Shown: positions 1 through 11,034 of the stretch, one piece after another
Numbering within the stretch: position 1 is the first letter of the stretch
How the letters are laid out: each line of letters begins with the position of its first letter
Assembly: GCA_947685225.1 (NCBI GenBank)
Contig: CANTUV010000008.1
Location: 42,157,501 to 42,221,500, forward strand
Direction: 5' to 3'
Source: Garcia nutans
Taxonomy: Eukaryota; Streptophyta; Magnoliopsida; Malpighiales; Euphorbiaceae
Length of the DNA: 64,000 bases
The notes under the pieces: generated by a model
What the model was told of the DNA's origin: nothing
The model's database searches: none
What the model saw: the letters and a program-made list of their open reading frames with translations, nothing else
Program-made: the position numbers and the translations under genes

Positions 1-994
1 CTAAGGGTTTTGCTGGATTGAGGCCCAAGTGACTGGGGCTGTTACATTATCCATGGATATATTGCCTACGGGGCTAGACACATGATAACATTATGGACCA
101 AAGCAGTAACTCTGAAAGCTGAATAGCATATTAGATCCTTTTGGGCCCATGCTTGTCTTCGCTTTAATGTGAATTATGAATTGTGATACAATTGAGCAAT
201 ACAATGCTATGAGTTTTGATTTGAAATATTTGAAAAAAATAAGAAAGTAGAATGATGTGACATCTATATGCATTGTGCATTGACATTGAATTGAGTTTTA
301 TTGTTATTATCAAAGTTTGTACCACTAGGCTTCGGCTTAGCGCGATTGTAATTCATCGCGCAGGTGTCATGGATGATTTGGTAGAGCCAGATAGTTCTAC
401 TAGACCTGGTCAGGTCTAGGTTTGTATTTATTTAGCTTGAAGAGTTGTTTTTAGATACATCAAGATCAGAGCCAGTTGCTAGCATGTAGATATTTGATAT
501 TACAATGTATTTTGATATTATATATGTTATGATATGTTTTTGGAAGTATATAATGTAATTTGTAAAGAATGTTTTGAATAATTTGTTCAGTTGGGATTTT
601 ATATGTGTTGTTAATTTATATATCTATATATAAGTATTTTGAGAAAATATGGAGAAATTGAGAAGTATTGGTGAAATGGTGAATTGATTTTTATTGGGAG
701 TGTTTACTTTATGCAGATTGTGTTTTGCTGAATTCTGGGAACGTCCAAATTACAAACAAAACTCTGGCGAATTTTTTTTCAGAGATTTTCATATAAAATA
801 TTTATTTTGAATTCCTATAACAAGCAAAGAATATTTATATACTATTTATTATATATATATTAGTATTTGAAATTTTAAAACAGAAATGTGCAAATTTTTA
901 TTAAATCTGTCTGTGACATTTTTATGCCGTATATGCGTATTTTACATATGCTGAAAATATGTATTGTACGTATATAGGGTATGAGGGTGTTACA
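1..994 (+). mobile_element. LARD-like element, right-hand part of the 3' LTR (duplicate of LARD-1)
   Basis: This stretch matches 18703-19697, the end of the LARD-1 3' LTR, with a few substitutions per hundred bases by eye. It ends in GGGTGTTACA at 994 and is followed by AATTT, the same flank as after LARD-1. The rest of the element must lie left of the window. No coding sequence is visible. Small open frames here recur in every LARD LTR but carry no known domain. Confidence 0.9.
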
Positions 995-999
995 AATTT

Positions 1000-1203
1000 G
1001 ATTTGGGTACTTGGACCCGAGTTTGGGTACTTGGACCCGAGACTGATTTGATTTGGGTACTTGGACCAGAGAATGGGTACTTGGACCTGAGAATGGGTAC
1101 TTGGACCCAAGACTGAATTGAATTTGGGTGCTTGGACTCGATATTGAATTGGATTTGGGTACTTGGACCCGAGATTGAATTGAATTTGGGTGCTTGGACC
1201 AAA
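1000..1203 (-). repeat. 3'-region minisatellite of E1, unit A (GGGTACTTGGACCCGAG family)
   Basis: Degenerate tandem copies of a core GGGTACTTGGACCCGAG alternate with short ATTGAATTTGATTT-like spacers. The core has inverted ends (GGGT...ACCC). It is the same array as 8671-9158 and 19703-19903; the LARD split the array before the unit was duplicated. Confidence 0.9.
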
Positions 1204-3912
1204 GATTTAGTTTGACTTACCTTTTATCATTTGAGAAGTCTGACTGCTCCGGTTATTCTATGCATTGTGGTTCTTCACCCTCAAAACGTATCTTCACCTT
1301 TGAAAATGGATCTTCCTTCTTTGAGATCGGGTCTTCATCCTTGAAATTGGATCTTCATCCTTTAAATTGGGTGTTTTCCCTGGCTTCAGCCCTTTTAGCT
1401 GGACTAATCTTTTGACTTTTTGTATCTTCATTCTTTTGAGAATTCTAATTTTCGTCTTTTTTTTTTCATTTTGTCTTGTTCTTCCTTTGCCCTTTTGCAA
1501 AAAATTCAGCCCTTTTTAGCTAGCCTTCATATCCTCTCCTTGCTCCCCTGCATGGTAAATTTTTTTTATATATAGATTTAAAAAATTGAAAAGGAGAAAC
1601 TTTGCCCCCTGTGTATGCTCAAACCCATGATTTTTCTATGCGGGCTCTGATTGATGTTTTTTCCGTTTCTTCTTTTGCAAAATGATTGGAGCTTCCACAA
1701 GCAAATAGGCTTTCCGTGCCCTCTTGATTCAATATCTTCTTTTGATTCTTTACTTCGCAAGGTCTTTGCTGTTCATTTTGACAAGGAATAGACAACACAA
1801 GACAAGAAAGTGCAATGTGATATGCTCATGTATGCATGATATTTATGATAGTACTCACATCGGCTTTATTGACTCACAGACCGAGGTGATCAGCAGAAGT
1901 ATTCTCATTGACTCCTTTTCAACGCTCATTCAAGTCTTACATTGGAATGATAGAAAGCTTTAAATTTATGGCTTTTATATTCAAAATGTTAAGAACATGA
2001 GTGGTGGAGACCCTAAGCAGCAGAGTCAGGGATTCATCTATTCCAAACTATGTCTCAGCATGTCAGTTGATAGCTTCTTCATGACCTTGCCAATAATCAT
2101 TTCCTTTGCCCAATTTGTCTTTTGGAGGTTCAACATACATCCCTTAACTTGAAGGCTTCTTATGACAAAACAATTTTTTTTCTTTTCCTTTTTTTTGAAT
2201 TTTTGAATTTTAATTTTGAAATCAAATGTTGGCTTTGCCAAATTAATGTCAATGTACCTCAGTACTTGATTTTTTAAATTAACATATCTATAACATGACA
2301 ACCCTAGTTACCATACTAAACTCGGAAATTATTTCTATTTAAGCAAGAACTGTTGCACTTCAGATAGGCACATACACATTACTTGGCCAAAGGTCTCATT
2401 TGAGTTTAAATATTGTCTATCTCATATGCATACTTATCCAAACTATCTCCACTAATAGACTCTACCTACCAAGAGAGATCAACAGGTCTTTAATAGGCTT
2501 GAAATGGGGTCTATAAGGGACACGGGTTTAAGTGAAGGCCATTTTGAGTGGGAGCCGATGTGACACAATGGACAAACCTTCACACTACAAATTTCTTGTT
2601 TGAACATTAGGCAGTTAGGAGCAATCTTGCTAGACTCTAAACTCTTTCTGTCTTCTTGGCATTAATCTGGATCTCGATTAGGACAGTCTTTGCCCTTACA
2701 AAAAGTTTAAGACCCAAATTCTTTTCTTTTCTTCTTTTCCCTTTTCTTTCCTCTTTATTTTTCTTACTCTTCCCTTTTCTTACTCTTTCCTTTCTCTTCC
2801 CTTTCTTTTATCATTTTGTCCTTCTTTCTAGTAGGACTATCAAGTACAGAACTTTCAAGAACTGGATGGTCTTTCTCCTTTTCCTCTAATTTTGTGGTAT
2901 CTTTGGTCGGGTTGGACCAATTCAAGTAAAAATGTCTTTATGAACCAAATGGAAGCCTTTTGCTACTTTAGGTAAAAAAGAACTCAGTTGGCTTTCTGAA
3001 CCGCCTTTTTAGGTTTTATTTTTTTCTTTTCTCTTTTCCTTTTTTCTTCTTTTTTCTTTTCTTTTTCTTCTTTTTGTTTGTTTGTTTGTTTGTTTTTTCT
3101 TTTATTCTTCTTTTTTTTTATTTGGTTCTAGCTCTAAAAGAGTTGTCTTGTTTTTACTAACTTGGGCTTCCAATAATGGATGAGTAACATAAATCTTCTT
3201 TAACAGGGATAAATCATTTGTTACTCTAATGTTGTCTTGATATATTGGAGAAACTTCAACTATCCTTATAGTCTTGATAACTTCAACTCCCCTATGGTCT
3301 TGAGAACTTCAACTATCTTCATGGTCTTTACTATTCATTTCTTTCTTTAATCTTCTTGCCTCTTCACCTTAGCGATCATAAGACTTGTCAAAAGTATCAA
3401 AATAGCTCAAGGTAAGTTGTTGGGGTTATATGCCAATGAAAAGAAAGCTAAAATTTTATTAAGGCTCAAAGAGACAACTAGGGATTGATATTTAATAGGT
3501 GGATACTAGTTGTTGGCTAACCAAACAATGCCTAGATCATCTCTCCCTTAAATAAGCAGAGTTCAATTTCGCCTCGAAAGTTTGTCTAAGCATGTTCTAA
3601 GACTGACTAGGACCTAGACAAAGGTAATTATGCAGGAGCCCTCTCTAAGTAAGCATACACAACTCAATGCTATAGAGCAATTCCCTCACCTAGTAAAGTC
3701 ATTCAAGACATGATGACTAGTCACATTAATTTATAAACATCATGCTAAATTCCTTATTGGTTGAACACCAAAATGAACAAAGACCAACAAAAATTTTGAT
3801 GAAAGTAATTTATTCAAACAAATTTAAATTTGAAAAATTCGATAGTTCTAATTAAATATTAAAGAAAGTAAAATTGAAAAGCAACATTCAAGCTAAGGAA
3901 AGTTCGTTGAGT
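1204..3912 (-). other. Non-coding 3' region of E1, unit A
   Basis: This segment lies between the end of the gag remnant (3913) and the minisatellite. It holds no pro, RT, RNase H or integrase sequence, so E1 has lost pol. Long pyrimidine-rich runs lie at about 2718-2830 and 3010-3120 on the plus strand. A PPT-like tract is seen on the minus strand around 1532-1557 and another near 1600-1612. The reverse complement of 31757-33300 in E2 is homologous, which identifies it as the element's 3' region. Unit A lacks about 33 bp near 1660 that unit B has near 20341. Open frames here are low-complexity and unlikely to be coding. Confidence 0.8.
2903..2929 (+). pseudogene. Remnant of an antisense DUF7745-like ORF in E1, unit A
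   Basis: On the strand opposite to the element the codons read LVGLDQFK followed by a stop. The same peptide ends the antisense frame of E2 (31932-32015), and LVGLDQLK ends that of E3 (about 57260-57300). The upstream coding part is not recognisable here. The call rests on this short match in an equivalent position, so it is suggestive only. Confidence 0.5.
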
Positions 3913-5444
3913 TTAAGCTTCTTTTCCCTTCACATCTTCAATATTTCCATCTTGAAAGGATGATAAAATAAAATCTTCTTCCAATCCTTTTCCTGCCATG
4001 AAGGTTGCCGGTGAAGGTACTCTATTGAACCTTGGTAATGGATTGTCTTTGGTGTTGGACTTATCCGACTCGGGTAGCTTGCCACTATCAATCAAATCTT
4101 AGATCTCATGTTTTAATCGCAAGCATTTGTCTATCTCATGTCCTTGTGTTTGATGAAACTCACAAAAGGATTTAGTATTAAATTTTGGGGGTAAATGATT
4201 CGGCAAAGGTCGAGGGGCCAATGGCTGTAATAGTCCCTTCTTTTGTAGCTTGTCAAAGACCCAAGACAAAGGCTTCCCCAGATCTGAAAACTGCCTTCTA
4301 TTTGCTTGACCGGTTGTATTGACATCAACTTCTTTTTGCGTGCTTTGATTTTCGGACTGGTAATTCCCTTTCTCATTCCTTCTTATTGAAAATTGATTTT
4401 TCTCCCTTTCCCACTCTTCAATTTGTAGACCAGCTTGGAGAAGATCTTTGAAGTCACGGATGAGTGTATGAGACATCCTTTCACGAAGACTAGGCAGGAC
4501 GCCTCTCATGATCATCCTTATTTGATCAGATTCATCGGGCCTCTTCTTGAGCAAAGCGGCCTTATTTCTCCATCTCTTCACATAGTCCACAAAACTTTCA
4601 TTTGGTCGTTGCCTAATGGACTCAACTTCCATTAAGGTAACTTCCATTTCAACATTGTACCCATATTACTGAATGAAAGCCTTGTACAACATGTCCCAAT
4701 CTTTTTGTGTACCTTCCTCTAAGGTGTTGAACCAATTTTGGACAACAGAACCCAATGAGAGCATAAAGTATCTTAGAGTTTGAGCCTTAGTAGCTCGGGA
4801 AGACTGCATAGCAGTGATATACTGCTTCACATGGAGATGAGGATTTCCAGTTCCATCATACTTCGCAAAAGATGGCATCTTGAACTTGTACGAAATCTCC
4901 TTATCTTGTTCAAATAGTTTATCGATCTCGAACATCTCTTCAGTTTTTAGCTTCTTCTCAAATTTCTTTTCTAAATCAGCAATCATCTTTTCAACATTGG
5001 ATGTCTCGGTCTTTTCAATAGTTGCTTTCTCAACAACCTTCGGTTCTTTCTTCTTCTCTTGAACATCTTGGTAGTATTGAGCCCAATCATCATAATGATC
5101 ACCTTTTCATCATCAAAAACCACTTCACCAACTTTAGTCTTCCCTTTGTCCCTTGGCTTCTTAGTGCTAGCAGATGTCTCGGCGTGATTCTCTAAGATTG
5201 CAGTCAATTGGTTCTTCATGGTCTCAGCTAGGGCCTCTTTTATTTCTTCCATCATGGCGTTGAGGGCCTTATCCACCATCCTTTGAATTTGTTCGAGCTC
5301 CATTGTTTTTGGTGAGCAAGTAATTGAGTCATTGCTAGATACTTCATCTTCGGCGTAGTTTGGATTGTTGTAAGCTTTTGAACTATCATAATCCAGGGCT
5401 GTGAGCCAGAGAGGATCAATGATATGAGATGCGAATGTATGCAT
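3913..5444 (-). pseudogene. gag: gag remnant of the TAT-like element E1, unit A
   Basis: Read right to left, the capsid-type protein is spread over four frames. Segment 5444-4983 starts MHTFASHIID and ends in a frameshift: a 4-bp deletion relative to E3 near 5090, shared with unit B. Segment 4986-4666 covers the retrotransposon gag core (NPHLHVKQYITAMQ, then VQNWFN). Segments 4647-4099 and 4095-3913 carry VDYVKRWRNKAALLKKRP and the C-terminal NPLPRFNRVPSPATF region. The stop after KAFIQ is CAA to TAA, because unit B has CAA there. Gag would form the particle that packages element RNA. The sequence stops at KGKEA and goes straight into non-coding DNA, with no protease. Not functional as written. 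Confidence 0.88.
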
Positions 5445-6460
5445 GTATGCATGTATGCATGAACAATCAATGAAGAAAGATAATTAGGATGTTAACATCC
5501 ACACACGAATGGCGAGTCTCTTTTCCTAGGTATATGGTTAACAAAATACCAATTTGGGGTATCTTGTTTTCAAGTAATTCCCTCGGACGTTTCAACCAAT
5601 AGTTATATTTTTGAAAATGGAAATCCATCCATGATAATTCCCATTAATTAGGTTTTAATCCATCCAACCAACTAAAGTAGCTTTTATGCTATATTGGATT
5701 AAAACTAAATTAAGAGGTTTATCATAGATAGACTTCTCACTTGAAAAAGGTAAATAATGATTCATGCCAAAAACAAGCCCATGGTTAATTTATTCTTAGT
5801 GTAAACTAGGCCCACAATTGATTTTTGGTATTTCTTAATTGACCTAAATATTTTGCAAGCTCTTTGTAAGAAAAAGTTGGATGAAAATAATTTTATTTCT
5901 AAGCCCATTGTAAAAAGATCCTAGAAAAAAAATGGATTTTGGGCTTAGTATTTGGGCCATGAGCAATAGAATTTTTGATTTATTTTTAGAAAAGTCTTAT
6001 GTCCAAAGACCATCTTGAAAGGTTTTGAAAACAGCTTTGGTCTTTTGGACTTTAAAGAAAAATTTATTTTGAGCTCACAATGTATTTAGGCCATATTAGA
6101 AAAAGAACAAACCAAATAAGCCATAATTTAAGCCAAGATAAATTAACCATAGTCAAACAACATGCATTTGGGGTAAAACCTAAGGAAAGTAACTAGGCCA
6201 ATTACATGAGCTTTAGTCTTTGGGTTAAAAGGCTTAGGTTCCCGTAGCAAGTATATACCAAATGGTATGAGGCTATGAGTGGTTATGCCATGCTCGATCT
6301 CCATACCTTGAGTGAAAGTATGGTATCCCTTACATAACATAACACGGGTAACATGGGCATCCTAACTCACGCACACAATGCAATCTAATATGATGCAATG
6401 GATAATATCATTATAAGAAAGAATAGAATAATATAAAGACCAACGGAATCAACTTCTCTT
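5445..6460 (-). other. Untranslated leader of E1, unit A
   Basis: About 1 kb between PBS and gag with no sustained reading frame. It is homologous, in reverse, to 48751-49776 of E3 and directly to 24148-25177 (unit B) and 27427-28116 (E0). ATGCATGTATGCATGTATGC near the gag start is a short tandem repeat. Unit A lacks 18 bp around 5495 that unit B and E3 keep. Packaging signals would be expected here (family knowledge), but none can be pinpointed. Confidence 0.8.
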
Positions 6461-6479
6461 ATCCCTAGTGGAGTCGCCA
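6461..6479 (-). other. Primer-binding site, E1 unit A
   Basis: On the minus strand it reads TGGCGACTCCACTAGGGAT, one base inside the LTR end. The same 19-mer occurs at 28117-28135 and 48732-48750, with one change at 25178-25196. TGG plus CGACTCC fits the 3' end of a tRNA-Arg, the primer reported for Ogre/TAT elements. The tRNA identity is from memory. Confidence 0.85.
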
Positions 6480-8006
6480 TTGTGTGCGAGGATTTTTGCC
6501 CCCACTCCAAGTGGAATGGTTTTTGGGACTTCGGCACTATTTAGGCTCGGGGCCTTAGAGAACACAAACCTAAGTCCGGAGAAAATGGAGTCGCTACCCG
6601 GACGGGTCAGGAAAAAAGAAAGGGGTGGATGACTCGATTTCTAAGGAATCCCCAACCCCCTAATGGGTTCGGAAAGTTGGGTACGTGTGGGGAAGGTGAG
6701 AAATAACCCAGCACCCCCACAACGCCCGGTTCATTGGAACCGGCCTCCTGTACAGGTCTTAATATTATAAAATTCTTAAGCATAACAACATTATCCATAT
6801 TACACACAATAATTAAAATAAAGCATCGATATATTGAAAATCAAAACAATGTCCAAGCAAAACAAATAAATGGACACCCACCCGAAGATGGAAACATGTC
6901 CTTACATCCCATGCCTAAATAGGAAACCCACCGGAAGGTAGAAACATGTCCTTTGCATTGGTTCTAAAATAGAAAAGCAATTTAAATTACATGATATTTA
7001 ACTAATGAGGTACCCACCAAGTGGAAACATACCTCTTACAACTTTTGGAAATCAAAATAAATTGATAAAAGTAAATAATCATTCATAAAAGATATTAAAC
7101 ATCAATCAAAATATATAATAAGCATTCATCTATGATAAATTAAATAAATCAAGTATTGAAATTAAATAAATCAACCATTAAAAAAAATATAATAAACTAT
7201 ATAATCAAATCTAAAATTAAATAAAGCAATAAATATATAAATTTAGGGTTTTAAAGAATTATCAATTGAATTTAGGGTTTCGAAACTTAGGGTTTTAGAA
7301 ACTAGGGTTTTGGAATTAGGATTTTGGAATTGACTTACAGCCTAAAAAATACAATTTTGGATTTGGAAAAATAAATTAAGGTTTTGGAAAAATAATCAAT
7401 ATTTTGGAGTTTAATAATGAAATGGTTTAGGCTTTTGGATAAAAGTAGTTTGAGGTTTTGAGTTTTAATGAAATAACATATGGTTCTTGAAGATAAAGTA
7501 AACAAGATAGATTTTAAAAATTAATTGTTGACTACTAGATAGTTTTTTGTTTTATGAAATATGCCTATGGGATTATGAATACCAATTGATCAATGTGATA
7601 ATTAAAGCAAACGATTAAAGTTATTAAAACAAAAACCAAAGCAAACGATTAAAGTTATTAAAACAAAAACCAATTTACTGCATGTTCAAAGATCAAGGTA
7701 CTGTGTTCAAAGTTACTGCATGCATGCATGTTCTTATTAATCAAAGAAATGAAACTACTATAAACATAAATAATTCATGATTAAAGATCAAACCTCCACT
7801 CATTGGTTACTCCACAATTAACTTCTGGATGAACAATTAACAAAGACAGCGTAGCTGTCTTTGAATGATTGATTACTGATGAATGTTTGATGCTAATCTT
7901 TTCTGTTTGTTGCCATCTCTTTGCTATCTTGCTAATGTTCCTTGCCGTCCCCTCTTAATGTTCCCTTCCAATCTTTTCTCCCACTTTCTGAATTCTAAAA
8001 AGTTAA

Positions 8007-8015
8007 TATTTATAG
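8007..8015 (-). promoter_or_regulatory. TATA box of the E1 LTR
   Basis: CTATAAATA on the minus strand. The identical nonamer occurs in the LTRs at 26851-26859, 29708-29716, 47192-47200 and 62059-62067, always downstream of the hairpin or minisatellite segment. Transcription of the element should start a few tens of bases beyond it (inference). Confidence 0.7.
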
Positions 8016-8097
8016 CCGAACCTCACTCAGAATCCTTAACTTAATATAAAACAGTCCCTAAAACAAATTCTAGTTGAATTAGGAAACATATTGAACC

Positions 8098-8350
8098 CAT
8101 GTCGACCTAGTTGCCCTAGGTCGACATGAGACCAACCTCATGTCAACCTTGGGCTGCCCAAGTAGACATGAGGCATGCTCATGTCGATCTTGGGCTTCCA
8201 AGGTCGACATGAGCATGCTCATGTCCACCTAGCCTCCCAAGGTTGACATGAAGCATGCTCATGTCGACCTAGCTTGCTCAAGTCGACATGTGGCATGCTC
8301 ATGTCGATCTTGGGCTGCCAAGGTCAACATAAAGCATGCTAATGTCTCCC
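8098..8350 (-). repeat. U3 minisatellite with GTCGAC palindromes
   Basis: Five to six imperfect copies of about 45-50 bp built from TCATGTCGACCT and its inverse AGGTCGACATGA, joined by TTGGGCTGCCCAAG-like arms. Direct and inverted copies alternate, so each copy can form a hairpin. The homologous array lies at 26940-27190. E0 and E3 have different sequence but also hairpins at this place. Confidence 0.85.
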
Positions 8351-8585
8351 AGGCCGGCCTCAATTAAATTATTCTGACCTTTTTTAACTTATGGACCAAA
8401 AAATTTTAATTTGGGCTAATTCCACTTGATTTTAGGGTTTTACAATCAAATATATGCCTCTTTAATCTGAACCTACTCCTTTAAAAATTATAAACTATGT
8501 TTAAATATTTGAAGTCGGATCTAATTTATTTGGGCATCCTTTAATTAGGATGATATCAAATTGGGGTCAAAATTAAGGGTCTACA

Positions 8586-8601
8586 GTTTGCCCCCTGCTT
8601 G
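8586..8601 (-). other. Polypurine tract of E1
   Basis: On the minus strand CAAGCAGGGGGCAAAC lies directly before the TGTAG start of the LTR. E2 (34262-34280) and E3 (61583-61598) have the same tract in the same place. It would prime plus-strand DNA synthesis. It proves that the LTR at 6481-8585 ends an element arriving from the right. Confidence 0.88.
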
Positions 8602-8670
8602 AACGATCTGAGATTTTAGTAAAAAGGAGTGAAAAGCAATAAGACTTAATTTTTGAGATGGTTGAGGTTT

Positions 8671-9158
8671 TGGGTTCTTGGTTTAGATTTGGGTATATGA
8701 ACTTGAGATTGAATTTGATTTGGGTACTTGGACCCGAGACTAGATTGAATTTGGGTACTTGGACCCAGGATTGGATACTTGGACCCGAGATTGGGTACTT
8801 GGACCCGAGACTGATTTGATTTGGGTACTTTGACCCGTGAATGGGTACTTGTACCTGAGATTGAACTTGATTTTGGGTACTTGGACCTGAGATTGAACTT
8901 GATTTTGGGTACTTGGACCCGAGCTTGAATTTGATTTGGGTACTTGGACCCGAGATTGCATACTTGGACCCGAGATTGATTTGATTTGGGTACTTGGACC
9001 CGAGATTGGGTACTTGGACCCGAGATTGATTTGATTTGGGTACTTGGACCCGAGATTGGGTACTTGGACCCAAGATTGATTTGATTTGGGTACTTGGACC
9101 CATGAATGGGTACTTGAACCCGAAAATGATTTAATTTGAGTACTTCAACCCGAGATTG
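8671..9158 (-). repeat. 3'-region minisatellite of E1 (LARD-proximal half)
   Basis: About twenty copies of the GGGTACTTGGACCCGAG core in a higher-order pattern of roughly 47 bp (core-ATTGATTTGATTT-core-ATT). This array and 19703-19903 were one array before LARD-1 inserted. Between 8602 and 8670 lies unique 3' sequence. Confidence 0.92.
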
Positions 9159-10824
9159 AATTTTGTAACATCCGTTATTTTGGAGATATAAAATTGTATA
9201 TACCCAATATATATATCTAGAGTATATATAACATATACGTATGGTATATTAATTGTATATGTTGGATTAATACATTACATACTTAATGTTTAATACACAT
9301 ATAAGGTACATTTGATGTGTATATAAGATACATATTACTTATATGCATAATATCCCAAATTTTTGAAAAGTTTTAATTTTTGAAAGTTTGATAAAATAAA
9401 TTATAATTTAAATGGATAAATTAAATTAATGGTTTTAAATGAAAAATAAATGAGTTTTAAATGAAAAAGTGGAACATATATGTGATATATATGTAAAATA
9501 TATACAACATATAAAAGTCAACATTTTTTAAAAGAAAAGTCAAAGTAAAAGGGTATTTTGGTAATTAAATCTTAGAAATTGAAAATTAATAAAATAATTC
9601 AAAAATAAATTATTTTTAAATGGAAGAGGGAATTTAGGACTTTTAATTTATTAAATAAATAATTAAATAATTAATTATTATATTTTTTTAATATATATTT
9701 ATATGGTTAAAAAAAAAGATGAAAAGGAAGAGAAATATTAAAAAAAAGTCTTCTTCTTCTTCTTCTTCCTTTAGGACATTTTCTATTGGAGTTTGGAGCA
9801 TGAATTTGATTCTTCCATACTCCATAAATTGAAGGATTTAACAAGTTTCAAGTGGATTTTTGGTGATTTCCACCAAAACTAGTAAGTTTCCAATTCTTTT
9901 CTTTGAATTCCTTGGAAATTTGTATTATGTGAGAATTTAGATTTTGATGTAGTATATTTTAATTGTTGGAATTGGTGTGTATGATGTTATTTTGTGTAGT
10001 TAACAATGATTCTAAGGTTAGATTGAAGAGATGATGAAGTTTGGTTAAAGAATGGTGAAGAGAGAGAATTTAGGGTTATGGAACTTTTGGGTTTGGAAAA
10101 ACATGAGCTTTAATTGTGCAAATTGGTTCCAAATGTGTTGTTTTGATTCATAAACAAGTATTTTAAAGTCAAATATTGGATTTGGTTGTATTTGGTTGGA
10201 GTTTGAGAATGGTAGTATTAATTTAGGGTTTTGGAAAAGTGAATTTTCAAAGAATGAATAATTGTTTGATTTTAATGCTTAAATCATGTTATTTAATGAT
10301 ATAAGTAGTAGAAATAAGATTACAATGATAATTGGATTGAGTTGGAATGGAGATCCTTCAATGGTGAATGTTATGCCATTTTAGGGTTTTGGACATAAGC
10401 ATGTGGTTAATTAATGTAATTGGTTTAAACATGCTAAAACATGTTTCTAATGATATTAATAAACTTAAAACACTAATTTAAATGGCTTGATATGGTTTTT
10501 CAAAGTTAAAGTGAGGTGAAGCTTAACTTTGGGATTTGGTTTAGAGTGATTGTAACGACCCTCCCCGACCAGGTCGGCTGCCCGGCCTTTTCACCACCTG
10601 GGCACGGAGTCCGCAGGAGGCAAGCGATCGCTACAGTACTGGACAGCCCTCGCGGCCCACCCAGCAGGAATTTGTTTATTTGGCTCCCTAAGGAGTCGCC
10701 TCCCTGGATCGAACCCCTGACCTCCCACTTAAGAGAGCCAGCGAGAACCATCCAGTACCATTTCTGCTAGTAGCAGAAATGGTACTGGATGGTTCTCGCT
10801 GGCTCTCTTAAGTGGGAGGTCAGG

Positions 10825-10834
10825 GGTTCGATCC
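10825..10834 (+). promoter_or_regulatory. RNA polymerase III B-box-like motif in a palindrome arm
   Basis: GGTTCGATCC resembles the tRNA/SINE B box (GGTTCGANNCC). It occurs on the plus strand in arms 2 and 4 and on the minus strand in arms 1 and 3, so four copies in all. A convincing A box is not seen; TGGCTCTCTTAAGTGGG about 28 bases upstream is only a weak candidate. No tRNA fold is claimed. Confidence 0.35.
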
Positions 10835-11012
10835 AGGGAGGCGACTCCTTAGGGAGCCAAATAAACAAATTCCTGCTGGGTGGGCCGCGAGGGCTGTCCA
10901 GTACTGTAGCGATCGCTTGCCTCCTGCGGACTCCGTGCCCAGGTGGTGAAAAGGCCGGGCCGTAAGCCACTAGTGGGCCGGGCAGCCGACCTGGTCGGGG
11001 AGGGTCGTTACA

Positions 11013-11034
11013 GTTAAAAAGGCGCCTTTTTAAC
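11013..11034. repeat. Central 22-bp perfect palindrome of the inserted element
   Basis: GTTAAAAAG, then GGCGCC at the centre minus overlap, then CTTTTTAAC: every base pairs with its mirror. It separates the two long hairpins and is the symmetry centre of the whole 969-bp element. It contains neither a PBS nor a PPT, so it is not a normal retroelement interior. Confidence 0.9.

Larger units (their letters stand above)
6481..8585 (-). mobile_element. Shared LTR of E1 (3' LTR of unit B element, 5' LTR of unit A)
   Basis: A 2,105-bp LTR that on the minus strand runs from TGTAGACCC (8585) to a TGTGTG-complement end at 6481. It matches 25198-27426 throughout. It has a U3 minisatellite (8098-8350), a TATA box (8007-8015) and several TTTAGGG-like telomere-type motifs (7250-7330). 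PBS and PPT flank opposite sides, so it joins two internal regions. The telomere-like part is about 85 bp shorter than in the unit B LTR. Confidence 0.92.

Noticed and set aside
91..273. Recurring frame (DVTSFYFLIFFKYFKSK...) in LARD LTRs, also at 11875-12075 and 18794-18994
   Set aside because: It recurs because the LTR recurs. It is antisense, low-complexity and broken in LARD-2, so not a protein gene.
2656..2889. Phe/Leu-rich frame resembling a membrane protein (also 21361-21594)
   Set aside because: Produced by a C/T-rich slippage tract; no signal peptide logic or conserved sequence in E2.
4880..5062. Ser/Phe-rich plus-strand frames over gag (also 23550-23765, 50123-50365)
   Set aside because: They are the complementary strand of the lysine/glutamate-rich gag coil and have no separate support.
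8671..9158. CRISPR-like alternation of repeats and spacers
   Set aside because: Spacers are themselves repeats, the setting is a plant retrotransposon 3' end, and there are no cas genes.
10801..10850. tRNA gene inside the palindrome arm
   Set aside because: Only a B-box-like motif is present; no A box, acceptor pairing or anticodon arm could be fitted.
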